A stretch of DNA of 51,011 bases from Actinomycetota bacterium (GCA_020438795.1 JAGQTY010000015.1:1-51011), one strand, 5' to 3'; shown: positions 16,910 through 25,394, counted from the stretch's first letter. The notes: generated from the letters alone by a model not told the origin. Made by a program: numbers and translations.

Positions 16910-17859
16910 GACTGCAGGAACCGCGACACGATCCCGGCCACCTTGTCGGGCTTCTGGAACAGGAACGAGTGACCCGTGTCGGCCAGCAGTCGTAGCTGCG
17001 CCTTCGGCAACCGAGTGGTCAGCAACCGGCTGTTGGCCGGTGGTGTGACCACATCCTTGCGCCCGGTGATCACCAGCGTCCGCTGCTCGACCCGGGCGAG
17101 CTGTCTGCAGTTGCGGCTCGACCGCAGCCACGGGTCCTCGGCCTCGACCATCTGGTTGTAGGTCCGTGCCGGGACCGTGTCCGGCGGATAACGTCCGGAA
17201 GTGATCGCGTCGTTGATGCGCGCCACTGCTCGCCGTCCGGCACGTTGCGCTGCGACCCGCAGCGGGTAGTTGGTCCGCAGGTAGCCGCGAAGTCCGGCAT
17301 CGGGGTCGCTGTCGATCCGCTGGGCCCAGCGCGGGCCGAGCTTCGTCTTGGCCGATCCCGGGTTCGTGCCCGCCAGGATCAATCGGCCCACCAGTTCAGG
17401 ATGGCGGCGAACCAGGTTCTGGGCCACGAAACCGCCCATGGACCAGCCGAAGACGTCGACCCTGCTGAGCCCGAGCTGGCGCAGCAGTTGCGCGGTCCAG
17501 TTGGCCAGGCGTGGGAAGGTGATACGTTTCGGCGCCGCACCGGATACACCCAAGCCTGGGTAGTCGAACACGATCACCCGGCGCTGATCGGCCAGCGCAG
17601 CCAGCCACTTCGGATCCCACTGCGACATCGGCGAACCGGTGCCGTTGAGCAGCAGGAGCGGCCGGCCTTCACCGAGCTCAGCCCATGCGATCGTCGTACC
17701 CGCGATCCGTGCGTAGTTGGGCGTGAGCCGTACCGCATCAGCAGCACTGGCTGCCTCAGCCGTTGCTGAAAGACCGGTGACACCCGCGCTGGGAGCGACA
17801 AGCAGCGCCGCGAGTGCGAGCAACAGCGTCAGGCCGTTTCGAAGAAGCACCGCCCACAT
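16903..17859 (-). CDS. Exported alpha/beta-fold hydrolase
   Basis: The ATG at 17859 is preceded by GGGGAGGTGA with a five-base spacer, an excellent start; the protein has 318 residues. A signal peptide (NGLTLLLALAALLVAPSAG) is followed by the alpha/beta hydrolase core: LLLNGTGSPMSQW (oxyanion region), FDYPGLGVSG, and the nucleophile elbow GWSMGG with its Ser. The acid is probably in ITGRKDVVTPP, and the His in ADTGHSFLFQ. The pattern resembles haloalkane/haloperoxidase-type and lipase-like hydrolases. Export suggests an extracellular ester or lipid substrate. The specific substrate is unknown. Confidence 0.85.
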   Translation of the reverse strand: MWAVLLRNGLTLLLALAALLVAPSAGVTGLSATAEAASAADAVRLTPNYARIAGTTIAWAELGEGRPLLLLNGTGSPMSQWDPKWLAALADQRRVIVFDYPGLGVSGAAPKRITFPRLANWTAQLLRQLGLSRVDVFGWSMGGFVAQNLVRRHPELVGRLILAGTNPGSAKTKLGPRWAQRIDSDPDAGLRGYLRTNYPLRVAAQRAGRRAVARINDAITSGRYPPDTVPARTYNQMVEAEDPWLRSSRNCRQLARVEQRTLVITGRKDVVTPPANSRLLTTRLPKAQLRLLADTGHSFLFQKPDKVAGIVSRFLQSG

Positions 17860-18007
17860 GTGACTCACCTCCCCCGAGCTTCCTATGACGTCACCCAACG
17901 TTCGCACGATCAAGGGGGCCAGGACGGGGACTTCACCCAGGCAGCCGAACCGACCCGGTACTCGTCATTGATCGGCAACCGCAGCACGGATCCGCAAAGA
18001 TGTCCCT

Positions 18008-19552
18008 GTGAAACGGCTCGGTTGGATACTCACCGCTCTGATCCTGGCCGAGGCGGTGGCGAACCTGAACCTCACGGTTGCACTGGTGGCGTTGCCGGCG
18101 ATCGGGGACGCCTTCGAGGCCTCGCAGGTGCAGCTGAACCTGGTAGCGGTCGGCTACTCGCTGGGCCTGGCGGGATCGGTGCTGTACCTGGGCGCGGTCG
18201 GGGACCGCTACGGCCGCAAGCCGCTGCTGCTGATCGGCACCATCGCAGCGATCCCATGCTCGCTGCTGGCGGCCTATGCCCCTTCGGTCGAGTTCCTGGC
18301 GGTGGCCCGGGTGCTCGGTGGTGTCGCTGCCGGAGCTGCCTATCCCACCACGTTGTCGCTGATCTCCGCCGTCTGGCCCGCGGGTGCCTCGCGAACCCGC
18401 GCCATCGCCCTGTGGTCCGCGCTGGGTGGGGCCTCCGCAGCGCTCGGGCCGCTGGTGGGCGGCGCCCTGCTGACGACCTTCTGGTGGGGGTCGGTATTCC
18501 TGTTCACCATCCCCCTGGCGGTACTGGCCGTCATCCTCGTCTGGATCTTCGTGCCCAGCGGAGTCAACCAGGGGACGGAGCCTGTCGATCACCTCTCCGG
18601 GGTGCTCTCGATCCTCACCATCGGCACACTGATCCTGGCCATCAATCTGCTGCCGCAACCTGGCAGCACCACGATCGCACTCAGCCTGCTCGGCGCGAGC
18701 ATCGTCCTGGCAGCCCTGTTCGTCTGGCGACAGCTCGCTGGCCGCTATCCCCTCTACGATCTGCGCGTCGCAGCGCGGCGGACCTTCTGGGTCGCGGGCG
18801 TGGCAGGCATCATCGTGTTCGGCGCGTTCATGGGTGCGGTCTTCATCGGCTCCCAGTACGTCCAGGACGTGCTCGGCTACTCCGCCCTCGAGAGCGGCTT
18901 CACCACCGTGCCCTTCGCTCTGTTCATGGTGATCGCAGCGCCCATGTCGGCCCGGCTCATCTCGCGGTATGGCTCCAGGACGACCCTGCTCTGCGGCTAC
19001 CTCGCCTTCTTCCTGGGCTTCCTCATCATGCTGCTGTTCTGGCGGGAGAACACCGCGCTCTGGGTGGTCCTGGCCGCCTACGTGATCCTCGGCGTCGGCA
19101 CCGGGCTTGCCGGGACCCCGGCGGCACGGTCGCTCACCGGGTCGGTGCCGGTGGAGAAGGTCGGCATGGCCTCGGGTACCGCGGACCTGCAGCGCGATCT
19201 CGGCGGCTCGTTGCTGCAGTCAGCGATGGGGGCCCTGCTGACGGCCGGATACGCCTCGGCCTTCGCCGGCGTGATTGCCAGCCAGGGGGACAAGATCTCC
19301 AGCCAGGTGCAGTCGATGCTGCTGGAGTCGTACTCGGGCGCCGAGGCTGTCGCACAGCGATACCCGCAGTATGCCCAGCAGATCACCGACGCTGCCCGGC
19401 AGGCGTTCCTCACCGGGGATCAGTGGGCCTACGCGCTTGCCATCCTGGCGGTCGTTGCTGGTGCAGCCCTGGTGTTCTTCGCTTTCCCCCGGCACAAGCG
19501 CGAGATCGATCTGCTGGAGCAGTACGAGAAGGTGGACAGCCGCAGCAGCTGA
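18008..19552 (+). CDS. MFS multidrug exporter, DHA2 type (EmrB/QacA-like)
   Basis: A 514-residue, very hydrophobic protein from a GTG at 18008. It shows the 14-helix layout of the DHA2 branch, with the motif A loop LGAVGDRYGRKPLLLIG between helices 2 and 3 and the motif C-like LGGASAALGPLVGGAL in helix 5. The N-terminal helix (AEAVANLNLTVALVALPAIG) contains the conserved VALP stretch of proton-drug antiporters. It likely exports drugs or hydrophobic metabolites using the proton gradient. No regulator is adjacent. The neighbouring gene on the other strand is a broken MFS transporter of a different branch. Confidence 0.88.
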   Translation: MKRLGWILTALILAEAVANLNLTVALVALPAIGDAFEASQVQLNLVAVGYSLGLAGSVLYLGAVGDRYGRKPLLLIGTIAAIPCSLLAAYAPSVEFLAVARVLGGVAAGAAYPTTLSLISAVWPAGASRTRAIALWSALGGASAALGPLVGGALLTTFWWGSVFLFTIPLAVLAVILVWIFVPSGVNQGTEPVDHLSGVLSILTIGTLILAINLLPQPGSTTIALSLLGASIVLAALFVWRQLAGRYPLYDLRVAARRTFWVAGVAGIIVFGAFMGAVFIGSQYVQDVLGYSALESGFTTVPFALFMVIAAPMSARLISRYGSRTTLLCGYLAFFLGFLIMLLFWRENTALWVVLAAYVILGVGTGLAGTPAARSLTGSVPVEKVGMASGTADLQRDLGGSLLQSAMGALLTAGYASAFAGVIASQGDKISSQVQSMLLESYSGAEAVAQRYPQYAQQITDAARQAFLTGDQWAYALAILAVVAGAALVFFAFPRHKREIDLLEQYEKVDSRSS

Positions 19553-19591
19553 GAGTCAGTCCGCGCTCGCAACCGTCGCTGCGCGAAACCT

Positions 19592-20285
19592 TCAGTCGAG
19601 CCCTGCGCGGCGTGTGAGGGCGAGCCCGAGCATCAGCACCAGAACCACCACGCCCACAAGCATTGTGCTGGGGTCGACGCCCAGGTGGGTGAAGAGGACT
19701 CCGAGCAACAGGGCGCCGAGAGCATTCACACCGAGTGTGACCAAGTAGTAGAACCCGACCATTCGACCGGCGATCGCCTCGGGGACGTGCAATTGCAGTG
19801 AGTTGCCCCTAGCCACGGTTCCCCACTCCCAGCCCGCACCCAGGAGCATCAGGATCGCGAAGTCGGTCACCAGTATCTTCGAAACGCCAAGCAGCACAGC
19901 CGAGACTGAGGCAGCAAAGAGCCCCGCCAGCATCGTCGTGGTGTTCTGCCGGGGCGAGCGCAGGCGGCCTCGCAGTGCAACGTTGCCGATGATCGCACCC
20001 ACTCCGATCCCCGCCAGGAGGGTGCCCAGAGCAAGTGACCCTTCGCTGTGCGCACCGGCCAGGGTGGGCATCTGGGCCTCGATCGGAGCGATGAGGCAGA
20101 AGAAGATCGTGATGGGTGAGGTTGAAGATGAGCCAGCCGGAGGCGACGAACTGCATGAAGTTGCCGGCCCTGGTGAGCAGCAACGCGACCACGAGGCGCC
20201 GGAACGTGGCATGCCGCAGCGCGCCACCACGCTGCGGCGTGAACCCATCCTCAGGCGCATCGGACACGAACTCGAAGATAGGCAC
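19592..20285 (-). pseudogene. Broken MFS transporter (MFS_3/EntS-like), internal deletion and frameshift
   Basis: The first frame, from a GTG at 20285, encodes ALRHATFRRLVVALLLTRAG and a first transmembrane helix (NFMQFVASGWLIFNLT). It then runs into non-membrane sequence. A different frame resumes near 20115 with IFFCLIAPIEAQMPTLAG and continues through about six helices, including LHVPEAIAGRMVGFYY, to the stop at 19592. In intact relatives that second part is helices 7-12. So roughly helices 2-6 (about 450 bases) are missing and the two ends lie in different frames. Both pieces keep family-like sequence, which suggests recent decay. A sequencing or assembly error could explain the frameshift but not the missing helices. 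Confidence 0.7.
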
Positions 20286-20489
20286 TCACGGCCACTGCTG
20301 CAGGCGCGGCGAAGGACGCCGCCTGGGCTAGCCGTTCCGGGACCATGGATCTCCACACAGAACGTGGACTCCGCGACCACAGCAAGGACCAAAGCCCCCA
20401 GCTCCCATGCACTGATCGGTGCAACCTCAGGACTCGCCGAGCCGCCCAGCGCAACAAGGTCGATAATGGGGCTCGGGAGGCGAACAGAC

Positions 20490-21059
20490 TTGTTCCAGAT
20501 CCGAATCCACGGCAGGGGTGGCCAGGGCGTCGTGACCGCGGCGGAACTGCTGAGCGTCGCCGCCTTCCAGGCCGGCCGTCACGCGCAGGCATTCCCCAGT
20601 TTCGGCTCAGAACGCACCGGCGCTCCGGTGGTGTCCTACTGCCGGATCGATGATCGGCCGATCCGGCTGCGCGAGCCGATCTCCGATCCGGACGCGCTGA
20701 TCGTCCAGGACGCAAGCCTCATCGCCCAGATCAACGTGTTCTCCGGGGTACGCGAGGGCGCCACCATCCTCATCAACAGTGAACGCACCCTCGCCGAACT
20801 CGGGATCGAGGACACCGGCAGCGCCACGTTCGTGGTCCTGCCCGCCACCCAGATCGCACTGGCGCACATCGGGCGACCGGTCCCGAATGCGGTGCTGCTC
20901 GGCGGCTTCTCCGCGGCCACCGACCAGCTGAACATCGAGGACGTGATCGAGGCGATCACCGAACGGTTCCCAGGACGGATCGCAGCCGGGAACATCGAGG
21001 CGGCTCGCGAAGCGGCCTCCCTGGTCGGCGAGATGCTGACGGAGGCCCGTGATGGCTGA
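20490..21059 (+). CDS. 2-oxoacid:acceptor oxidoreductase, gamma subunit
   Basis: A TTG at 20490 preceded by GGGAGG nine bases upstream gives 189 residues starting with the family's usual opening, FQIRIHGRGGQGVVTAAELL. An ATG at 20466 is possible but would add eight unlike residues. Further landmarks are QAFPSFGSERTGAPV and PNAVLLGGF. The gamma domain of pyruvate, 2-oxoisovalerate and phenylglyoxylate oxidoreductases joins the thiamine-dependent alpha/beta core. It is the first gene of a four-gene operon. The 200 bases upstream (20286-20489) hold no gene I can support, so the promoter probably lies there. Confidence 0.85.
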   Translation: MFQIRIHGRGGQGVVTAAELLSVAAFQAGRHAQAFPSFGSERTGAPVVSYCRIDDRPIRLREPISDPDALIVQDASLIAQINVFSGVREGATILINSERTLAELGIEDTGSATFVVLPATQIALAHIGRPVPNAVLLGGFSAATDQLNIEDVIEAITERFPGRIAAGNIEAAREAASLVGEMLTEARDG

Positions 21060-21108
21060 GCGTCCTGGCTCACCGCAGCACTCAGCAGCGCCGGGGTACG
21101 GCGTGGCC

Positions 21109-21149
21109 AGGTGCACCAGAATCGCCCCACGACAGGAGAGGTGCACCAG
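21109..21149 (+). repeat. Two direct 11-bp repeats over the alpha-subunit ribosome site
   Basis: AGGTGCACCAG occurs at 21109-21119 and again at 21139-21149, exactly 30 bases apart (about three helical turns); each contains the palindrome GGTGCACC. The second copy ends at the first base of the GTG start of the alpha subunit. It may be a regulatory pair or chance. Confidence 0.35.
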
Positions 21150-22417
21150 TGCTGCAACAGCTTGAGGGCTCCCAGGCGATCGCACGGGCCGTGGCGCTGG
21201 CCCGGCCGCAGGTGATCTCCGCCTACCCCATCTCGCCGCAGACCCACATCGTGGAGACGCTGAGCCGGATGGTGAAGGACGGTCACCTGCAGGGCTGTGA
21301 GTACCTGAACGTCGAGAGCGAGTTCGCCGCGATGAGCGCGAGCATCGGCGCCTCCGCGGCCGGCGCCCGCTCCTACACCGCGACCGCGAGTCAGGGCCTG
21401 CTGTTCATGGTCGAGGCCGTCTACAACGCCTCCGGCCTGGGCCTGCCGATCGTGATGACGGTGGCGAACCGGGCGATCGGCGCTCCCATCAACATCTGGA
21501 ACGACCACAGCGACGCGATGAGCCAGCGGGACTCCGGCTGGATCCAGCTGTACGCCGAGGACAACCAGGAGGCACTCGACCTGCACATCCAGGCGTTCCG
21601 GCTGGCCGAGGAGGTCTCGCTGCCGGTGATGGTCTGCATGGACGGCTTCATCCTCACCCATGCCTTCGAGGAGGTGGCGCTGCCGACCCAGGAACAGGTC
21701 GATGAGTTCCTGCCGCCGTTCGACCCACAGCAGGTGCTCGACCCGGCAGAACCGGTCTCGATAGGCGCCATGGTCGGCCCGGAGGCCTTCACCGAGGTTC
21801 GCTACCTGGCACACGCCAAACAGATGCAGGCACTCGATACCATTCCACGCATCTCCGAGGAGTACGCCCGGATCACCGGCAGGCACTCCGGAGGTCTGGT
21901 CGATGAGTACCTGACTGACGACGCGGACACGATCATCATCGCTCTCGGCTCGGTGCTCGGCACCCTGAAGGACGTCGTCGAGGGATTGCGCGCGCAGGGC
22001 CAACCGGTCGGCGTGCTCGGGCTGAAGTCCTTCCGGCCCTTCCCCAGTCAGGCAGTCCGCGATGCCATCGGTTCGGGCAAGCGCGTGGTCGTGCTCGAGA
22101 AAGCGCTCGCGGTCGGCATCGGCGGCATCGTGAGCGAGAACGTCCACACCGCCCTGGCCGGCCTGCCCGGTACCACGAGCACAGTGATTGCCGGGCTCGG
22201 CGGGCGCCCCATCACCCAGGACTCCTTGCGGGACATGATCACCGCCGCGCGCAACGATGAGTTGCCCCAGCTGAGCTTCCTGGACCTCAAGGTGGAGCTC
22301 GTCGAGCGGGAACTCGAGCGGGCACGCGAGCAGCGCCGCAGTGGTCCCACCCCTGAGAATCTGCTGCGGGACATCGGCCAGGTCAGCGGCCCCGAGGCCT
22401 TCGGAGCGACCCCATGA
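21149..22417 (+). CDS. 2-oxoacid:acceptor oxidoreductase, alpha subunit
   Basis: A 422-residue protein from the GTG at 21149, with AGGAGAGG upstream. It opens with EGSQAIARAVALARPQVISAYPISPQTHIVE, of which the AYPISPQT loop is diagnostic of the pyrimidine-binding domain of this thiamine-diphosphate family. ESEFAAMSASIGASAAGAR supplies the conserved Glu region and TATASQGLLFM follows. The C-terminal half (VGVLGLKSFRPFP) is the transketolase C-terminal-like domain. Together with beta it decarboxylates a 2-oxoacid to an acyl-CoA. Sequence style is closer to the pyruvate/phenylglyoxylate type with separate subunits than to single-chain PFOR. The end overlaps the beta start as ATGA, implying coupled translation. 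Confidence 0.88.
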   Translation: MLQQLEGSQAIARAVALARPQVISAYPISPQTHIVETLSRMVKDGHLQGCEYLNVESEFAAMSASIGASAAGARSYTATASQGLLFMVEAVYNASGLGLPIVMTVANRAIGAPINIWNDHSDAMSQRDSGWIQLYAEDNQEALDLHIQAFRLAEEVSLPVMVCMDGFILTHAFEEVALPTQEQVDEFLPPFDPQQVLDPAEPVSIGAMVGPEAFTEVRYLAHAKQMQALDTIPRISEEYARITGRHSGGLVDEYLTDDADTIIIALGSVLGTLKDVVEGLRAQGQPVGVLGLKSFRPFPSQAVRDAIGSGKRVVVLEKALAVGIGGIVSENVHTALAGLPGTTSTVIAGLGGRPITQDSLRDMITAARNDELPQLSFLDLKVELVERELERAREQRRSGPTPENLLRDIGQVSGPEAFGATP

Positions 22418-23415
22418 ACGATCGGCTCAAGTTTTACCAGGTCGGCTCCTTCGCCGTCGGCAACCGGCTGGCCGAGGAGGGGCAGAAGGTCCAGTCCCGG
22501 CCCGACAGAACCAACGCGCTGAACAGCGGCCACCGTGCCTGCCAGGGCTGCGGCGAGGCACTGGGCGCCCGCTACGCCGTGGATGCCGCGGTGGCGGCCG
22601 CCGACGGCAAGCTCGTGGCGGTGAATGCGACCGGCTGCCTGGAGGTCTTCTCCACCCCGTATCCGGAGACGAGCTGGCGCATCCCCTGGCTGCATTCGGT
22701 GTTCGGCAACGCTCCCGCGGTCGCGGCCGGGGTCGCCGCGGCGATGCGGGCCAAGGGCACCCCTGAAGTCCGCGTCATCGGCCAGGCCGGCGACGGTGGC
22801 ACCGTTGACATCGGCTTCGGGACACTGTCGGGGATGTTCGAGCGCAACGACGACGTGCTGTTCATCTGCTACGACAACGAGGCGTACATGAACACCGGGG
22901 TGCAGCGATCGGGCGCCACCCCGCCCGCCGCGCGCACCATGACTACGCAAGCTGTGGGCCCGCACCCGGGCCAGCCGTTCGGTCAGGGCAAGGACATGCC
23001 CCGGATCGCGATGGCCCACGACATCCCCTATGTGGCTACCGCTTCTGTCTCGGACCTGCACGACCTCGAGCACAAGGTCACCAAGGCGATGTCCATGCAC
23101 GGCGCCCGCTACCTGCACGTCTTCGTGCCCTGTCCGCTGGGCTGGGGTGCGGCCAGTAAGGACACGATCCGCATCGCCAGGCTGGCGGTGCAGTCGGGCC
23201 TGTTCCCGTTGTTCGAGGCCGAGCATGGTCACATCACCTCGGTCACGAAGATCCGAAAACAGGCCCCGGTCGAGGAGTACCTGAAGCTGCAGCGCCGCTA
23301 CAGCCACCTGTTCGGTGAGCATCCCGACACCGAGACGATCGAGCACATCCAGCGGATCGCCAACGGCAATATCGAACGCTACGAACTGCTCCCGGATGCG
23401 GAGGACGACCGATGA
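22414..23415 (+). CDS. 2-oxoacid:acceptor oxidoreductase, beta subunit (TPP and Fe-S)
   Basis: A 333-residue protein whose start overlaps the alpha stop by four bases. The thiamine-diphosphate motif is clear: GQAGDGGTVDIGFGTLSGMF (GDG) through YDNEAYMNTGVQRSG. Cysteines in HRACQGCGEALG, NATGCLEVF and VFVPCPLGWG fit the ligands of the [4Fe-4S] cluster carried by beta subunits. It forms the active site with alpha and passes electrons to the ferredoxin domain of the next protein. The end overlaps the next start as ATGA. Confidence 0.9.
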   Translation: MNDRLKFYQVGSFAVGNRLAEEGQKVQSRPDRTNALNSGHRACQGCGEALGARYAVDAAVAAADGKLVAVNATGCLEVFSTPYPETSWRIPWLHSVFGNAPAVAAGVAAAMRAKGTPEVRVIGQAGDGGTVDIGFGTLSGMFERNDDVLFICYDNEAYMNTGVQRSGATPPAARTMTTQAVGPHPGQPFGQGKDMPRIAMAHDIPYVATASVSDLHDLEHKVTKAMSMHGARYLHVFVPCPLGWGAASKDTIRIARLAVQSGLFPLFEAEHGHITSVTKIRKQAPVEEYLKLQRRYSHLFGEHPDTETIEHIQRIANGNIERYELLPDAEDDR

Positions 23416-25061
23416 AGGACGAACCGTTCGCGATCACACTCGACGTCGGCTCCAGCCTCGCCAACAAGACCGGCACCTGGCGCACCGAGCGTCCCGTCTA
23501 CCTGAACCGGATGCCGCCCTGCAACGCGGGCTGTCCCGCCGGGGAGAATATCCAGCAGTGGCTGTATGACGCCGAGGACGGCGACTACGGGCGGGCCTGG
23601 CGCACGATCATGGCCGACAATCCGCTGCCCGCTGTGATGGGCCGGGTCTGCTACCACCCGTGCCAGAGCGCCTGCAACCGCGGCCAGCTCGACGAGGCCG
23701 TCGGGATCAACTCCGTGGAGCGCTTCCTCGGCGACCAGGCCCTGGCCAGCGGCTGGTCCGTACCGCCAGCCGAAGTTGACTCCGGCAAACGCGTGCTCAT
23801 CATCGGTGCGGGGCCCTCGGGTCTCTCCGCGGCCTACCATCTGCGCCGGCTCGGACACGAAGTCGTGATCCGCGAGGCGGGTCCGCATGCCGGTGGCATG
23901 ATGCGGTTCGGCATTCCGAGCTACCGGCTGCCCCGGGATGTGCTCGACGCCGAGATCGACCGGATCCGCGCCATGGGCGTGGCGATCCATCTGAACAGCC
24001 ATGTGCCCGACGCCCTGACGGCGATGCGCGATGGCGACTTCGACGCCGTGTTCCTGGCTGTCGGAGCTCACATCGGCAAGCGCGCCTATATCCCGGCCGG
24101 GGAGTCGGCGAAGATTCTCGATGCCGTGACGTTGCTGCGCGACACCGACGCCGAGGATCCACCGCAGCTCGGCCGCCGCGTCGTCGTCTACGGCGGCGGG
24201 AACACGGCCATGGACGCTGCCCGCACAGCCAAACGACTCGGTGCGGAGGAGGCGGTCGTGGTCTACCGGCGCAACCGGGACAAGATGCCCGCCCACGACG
24301 AGGAGGTACAGGAGGCTCTCGAGGAGGGTGTCCTGATGCAGTGGCTGTCCACCATCAAGCAGGTGGACGAGGGCTCGATCACTGTGGAGAAGATGGAGCT
24401 GGACGACAACGGCTTCCCCCAGCCCACCGGCGAGACCGAGACCCTGGACGCCGACTCGGTGGTCCTGGCCCTGGGCCAGAACGTGGATCTGAGCCTGCTC
24501 GACGAGGTCCCCGACCTCGAGATCGAGGATGGTGTCGTCAAGGTCGATGAGCACATGATGACCGGCTACCCCGGCATCTTCGCCGGCGGCGACATGGTGC
24601 CGAGCGAACGGACCGTGACCGTCGCCGTGGGACACGGCAAGCTGGCGGCCCGTTGCATCGACGGCTGGCTGCGTGATGAGCCCTATGTCCGGCCAGTACG
24701 GCCAGAACCTGCCCTGTTCGAGGACCTGAACACCTGGTATTACACCGATGCCCCCCGCACGCACCGGCTGAAGCTCGATGCCATCCGCAGGACCGACGAC
24801 TTCGCTGAGATCCGGGAGGGCCTCGACGAGGTGACTGCGATGTTCGAGGCCCGGCGCTGCCTCTCCTGCGGAAACTGCTTCAACTGCGACAACTGCTTCG
24901 GCGTGTGCCCGGACAACGCCGTGCGTAAGTTCGACCTGCACTCAGCCGCCGGGGACAACGGCAGGGACTACGCCTTCGACCTCGATTACTGCAAGGGCTG
25001 CGGCATCTGCGTCAGCGAATGCCCATCCGGAGCTATCAGGATGGTCCCCGAGGAGACCTGA
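23412..25061 (+). CDS. GltD-like NAD(P)/FAD oxidoreductase fused to a 2[4Fe-4S] ferredoxin (delta) domain
   Basis: A 549-residue protein. The N-terminus has a GltD-type Fe-S region (Cys37, 41, 80, 84, 88 in PCNAGCP and VCYHPCQSAC). Next come an FAD site VLIIGAGPSGLSAA (128-140), an NAD(P) site VVVYGGGNTAMDAARTA, and a flavin loop FAGGDMV. Residues 483-549 form a bacterial two-cluster ferredoxin: CLSCGNCFNCDNCFGVCP and CKGCGICVSECP. In effect it joins the delta subunit to an electron-transfer flavoprotein, so electrons from 2-oxoacid oxidation can reach NAD(P)+. The layout parallels the PadF and PadH subunits of NAD-linked phenylglyoxylate dehydrogenase, here in one chain. Substrate is unproven. 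Confidence 0.88.
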   Translation: MKDEPFAITLDVGSSLANKTGTWRTERPVYLNRMPPCNAGCPAGENIQQWLYDAEDGDYGRAWRTIMADNPLPAVMGRVCYHPCQSACNRGQLDEAVGINSVERFLGDQALASGWSVPPAEVDSGKRVLIIGAGPSGLSAAYHLRRLGHEVVIREAGPHAGGMMRFGIPSYRLPRDVLDAEIDRIRAMGVAIHLNSHVPDALTAMRDGDFDAVFLAVGAHIGKRAYIPAGESAKILDAVTLLRDTDAEDPPQLGRRVVVYGGGNTAMDAARTAKRLGAEEAVVVYRRNRDKMPAHDEEVQEALEEGVLMQWLSTIKQVDEGSITVEKMELDDNGFPQPTGETETLDADSVVLALGQNVDLSLLDEVPDLEIEDGVVKVDEHMMTGYPGIFAGGDMVPSERTVTVAVGHGKLAARCIDGWLRDEPYVRPVRPEPALFEDLNTWYYTDAPRTHRLKLDAIRRTDDFAEIREGLDEVTAMFEARRCLSCGNCFNCDNCFGVCPDNAVRKFDLHSAAGDNGRDYAFDLDYCKGCGICVSECPSGAIRMVPEET

Positions 25062-25120
25062 CTCGCGAGGCGAGATCGAAGCCAGCGACTGAGACCGCTG
25101 TCCATCCACAGCGAATAGGC

Positions 25121-25186
25121 ACATCAGACATGCTAGCCCTCCTTTGATATCATCAGATATCAAAGGAGGGCTAGCATGTCTGATGT
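25121..25186. repeat. 66-bp perfect palindrome covering vapB operator, Shine-Dalgarno and start codon
   Basis: Two perfectly complementary 31-bp arms (25121-25151 and 25156-25186) flank a 4-nt centre, ATCA. The core, TTGATATC-ATCA-GATATCAA (25144-25163), looks like an ordinary vapBC operator. The arms extend outward to take in AAAGGAGGG and the vapB ATG with the next two codons and more. In RNA the hairpin would bury the ribosome site. The left arm mirrors the same Shine-Dalgarno and ATG toward the other strand. Confidence 0.9.
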
Positions 25187-25394
25187 TCTCGTGCGCGACA
25201 TCCCGGACACGGCCCTAGCAGCGATCGACGCCAAGGCTCGCAGGCTGGGCTTGTCCCGACAGGAGTTTCTGCGGCGCCGGATCGTTGCGGCAGGTGGGGC
25301 GGACGCTCGAGTGACGACTGAGGACCTCGATCGAGTGGGGTCCGTCTTCGCGGACCTTGCTGACGAAGAGCTCATGAACAGAGCTTGGAGATGA
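25176..25394 (+). CDS. vapB: VapB/FitA-like ribbon-helix-helix antitoxin
   Basis: A 72-residue protein starting [21 protein letters not shown], the beta-strand plus helix opening of ribbon-helix-helix antitoxins, followed by [15 protein letters not shown]. The C-terminal part ([16 protein letters not shown]) is the toxin-wrapping segment. The Shine-Dalgarno AAAGGAGG lies seven bases before the ATG but inside the right arm of the long palindrome. It should neutralise the PIN toxin downstream and repress its own promoter by binding the GATATC operator. Stop and toxin start overlap as ATGA. Base composition is a little less GC-rich than neighbouring genes, as is common for mobile toxin-antitoxin pairs. 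Confidence 0.88.
   Translation: MSDVLVRDIPDTALAAIDAKARRLGLSRQEFLRRRIVAAGGADARVTTEDLDRVGSVFADLADEELMNRAWR

Noticed and set aside
20286..20489. Additional gene between the broken MFS gene and the oxidoreductase operon
   Set aside because: Short open stretches exist on both strands, but none has a start with a ribosome site or a recognisable domain.
22048..23346. 432-codon open frame on the minus strand opposite the oxidoreductase alpha and beta genes
   Set aside because: The plus-strand frames carry thiamine motifs and ATGA couplings; the minus frame has only His/Arg/Gly-rich antisense composition.
23379..24941. 520-codon open frame on the minus strand opposite the flavoprotein-ferredoxin gene
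   Set aside because: It is the reverse of a gene with clear FAD, NAD(P) and ferredoxin motifs.
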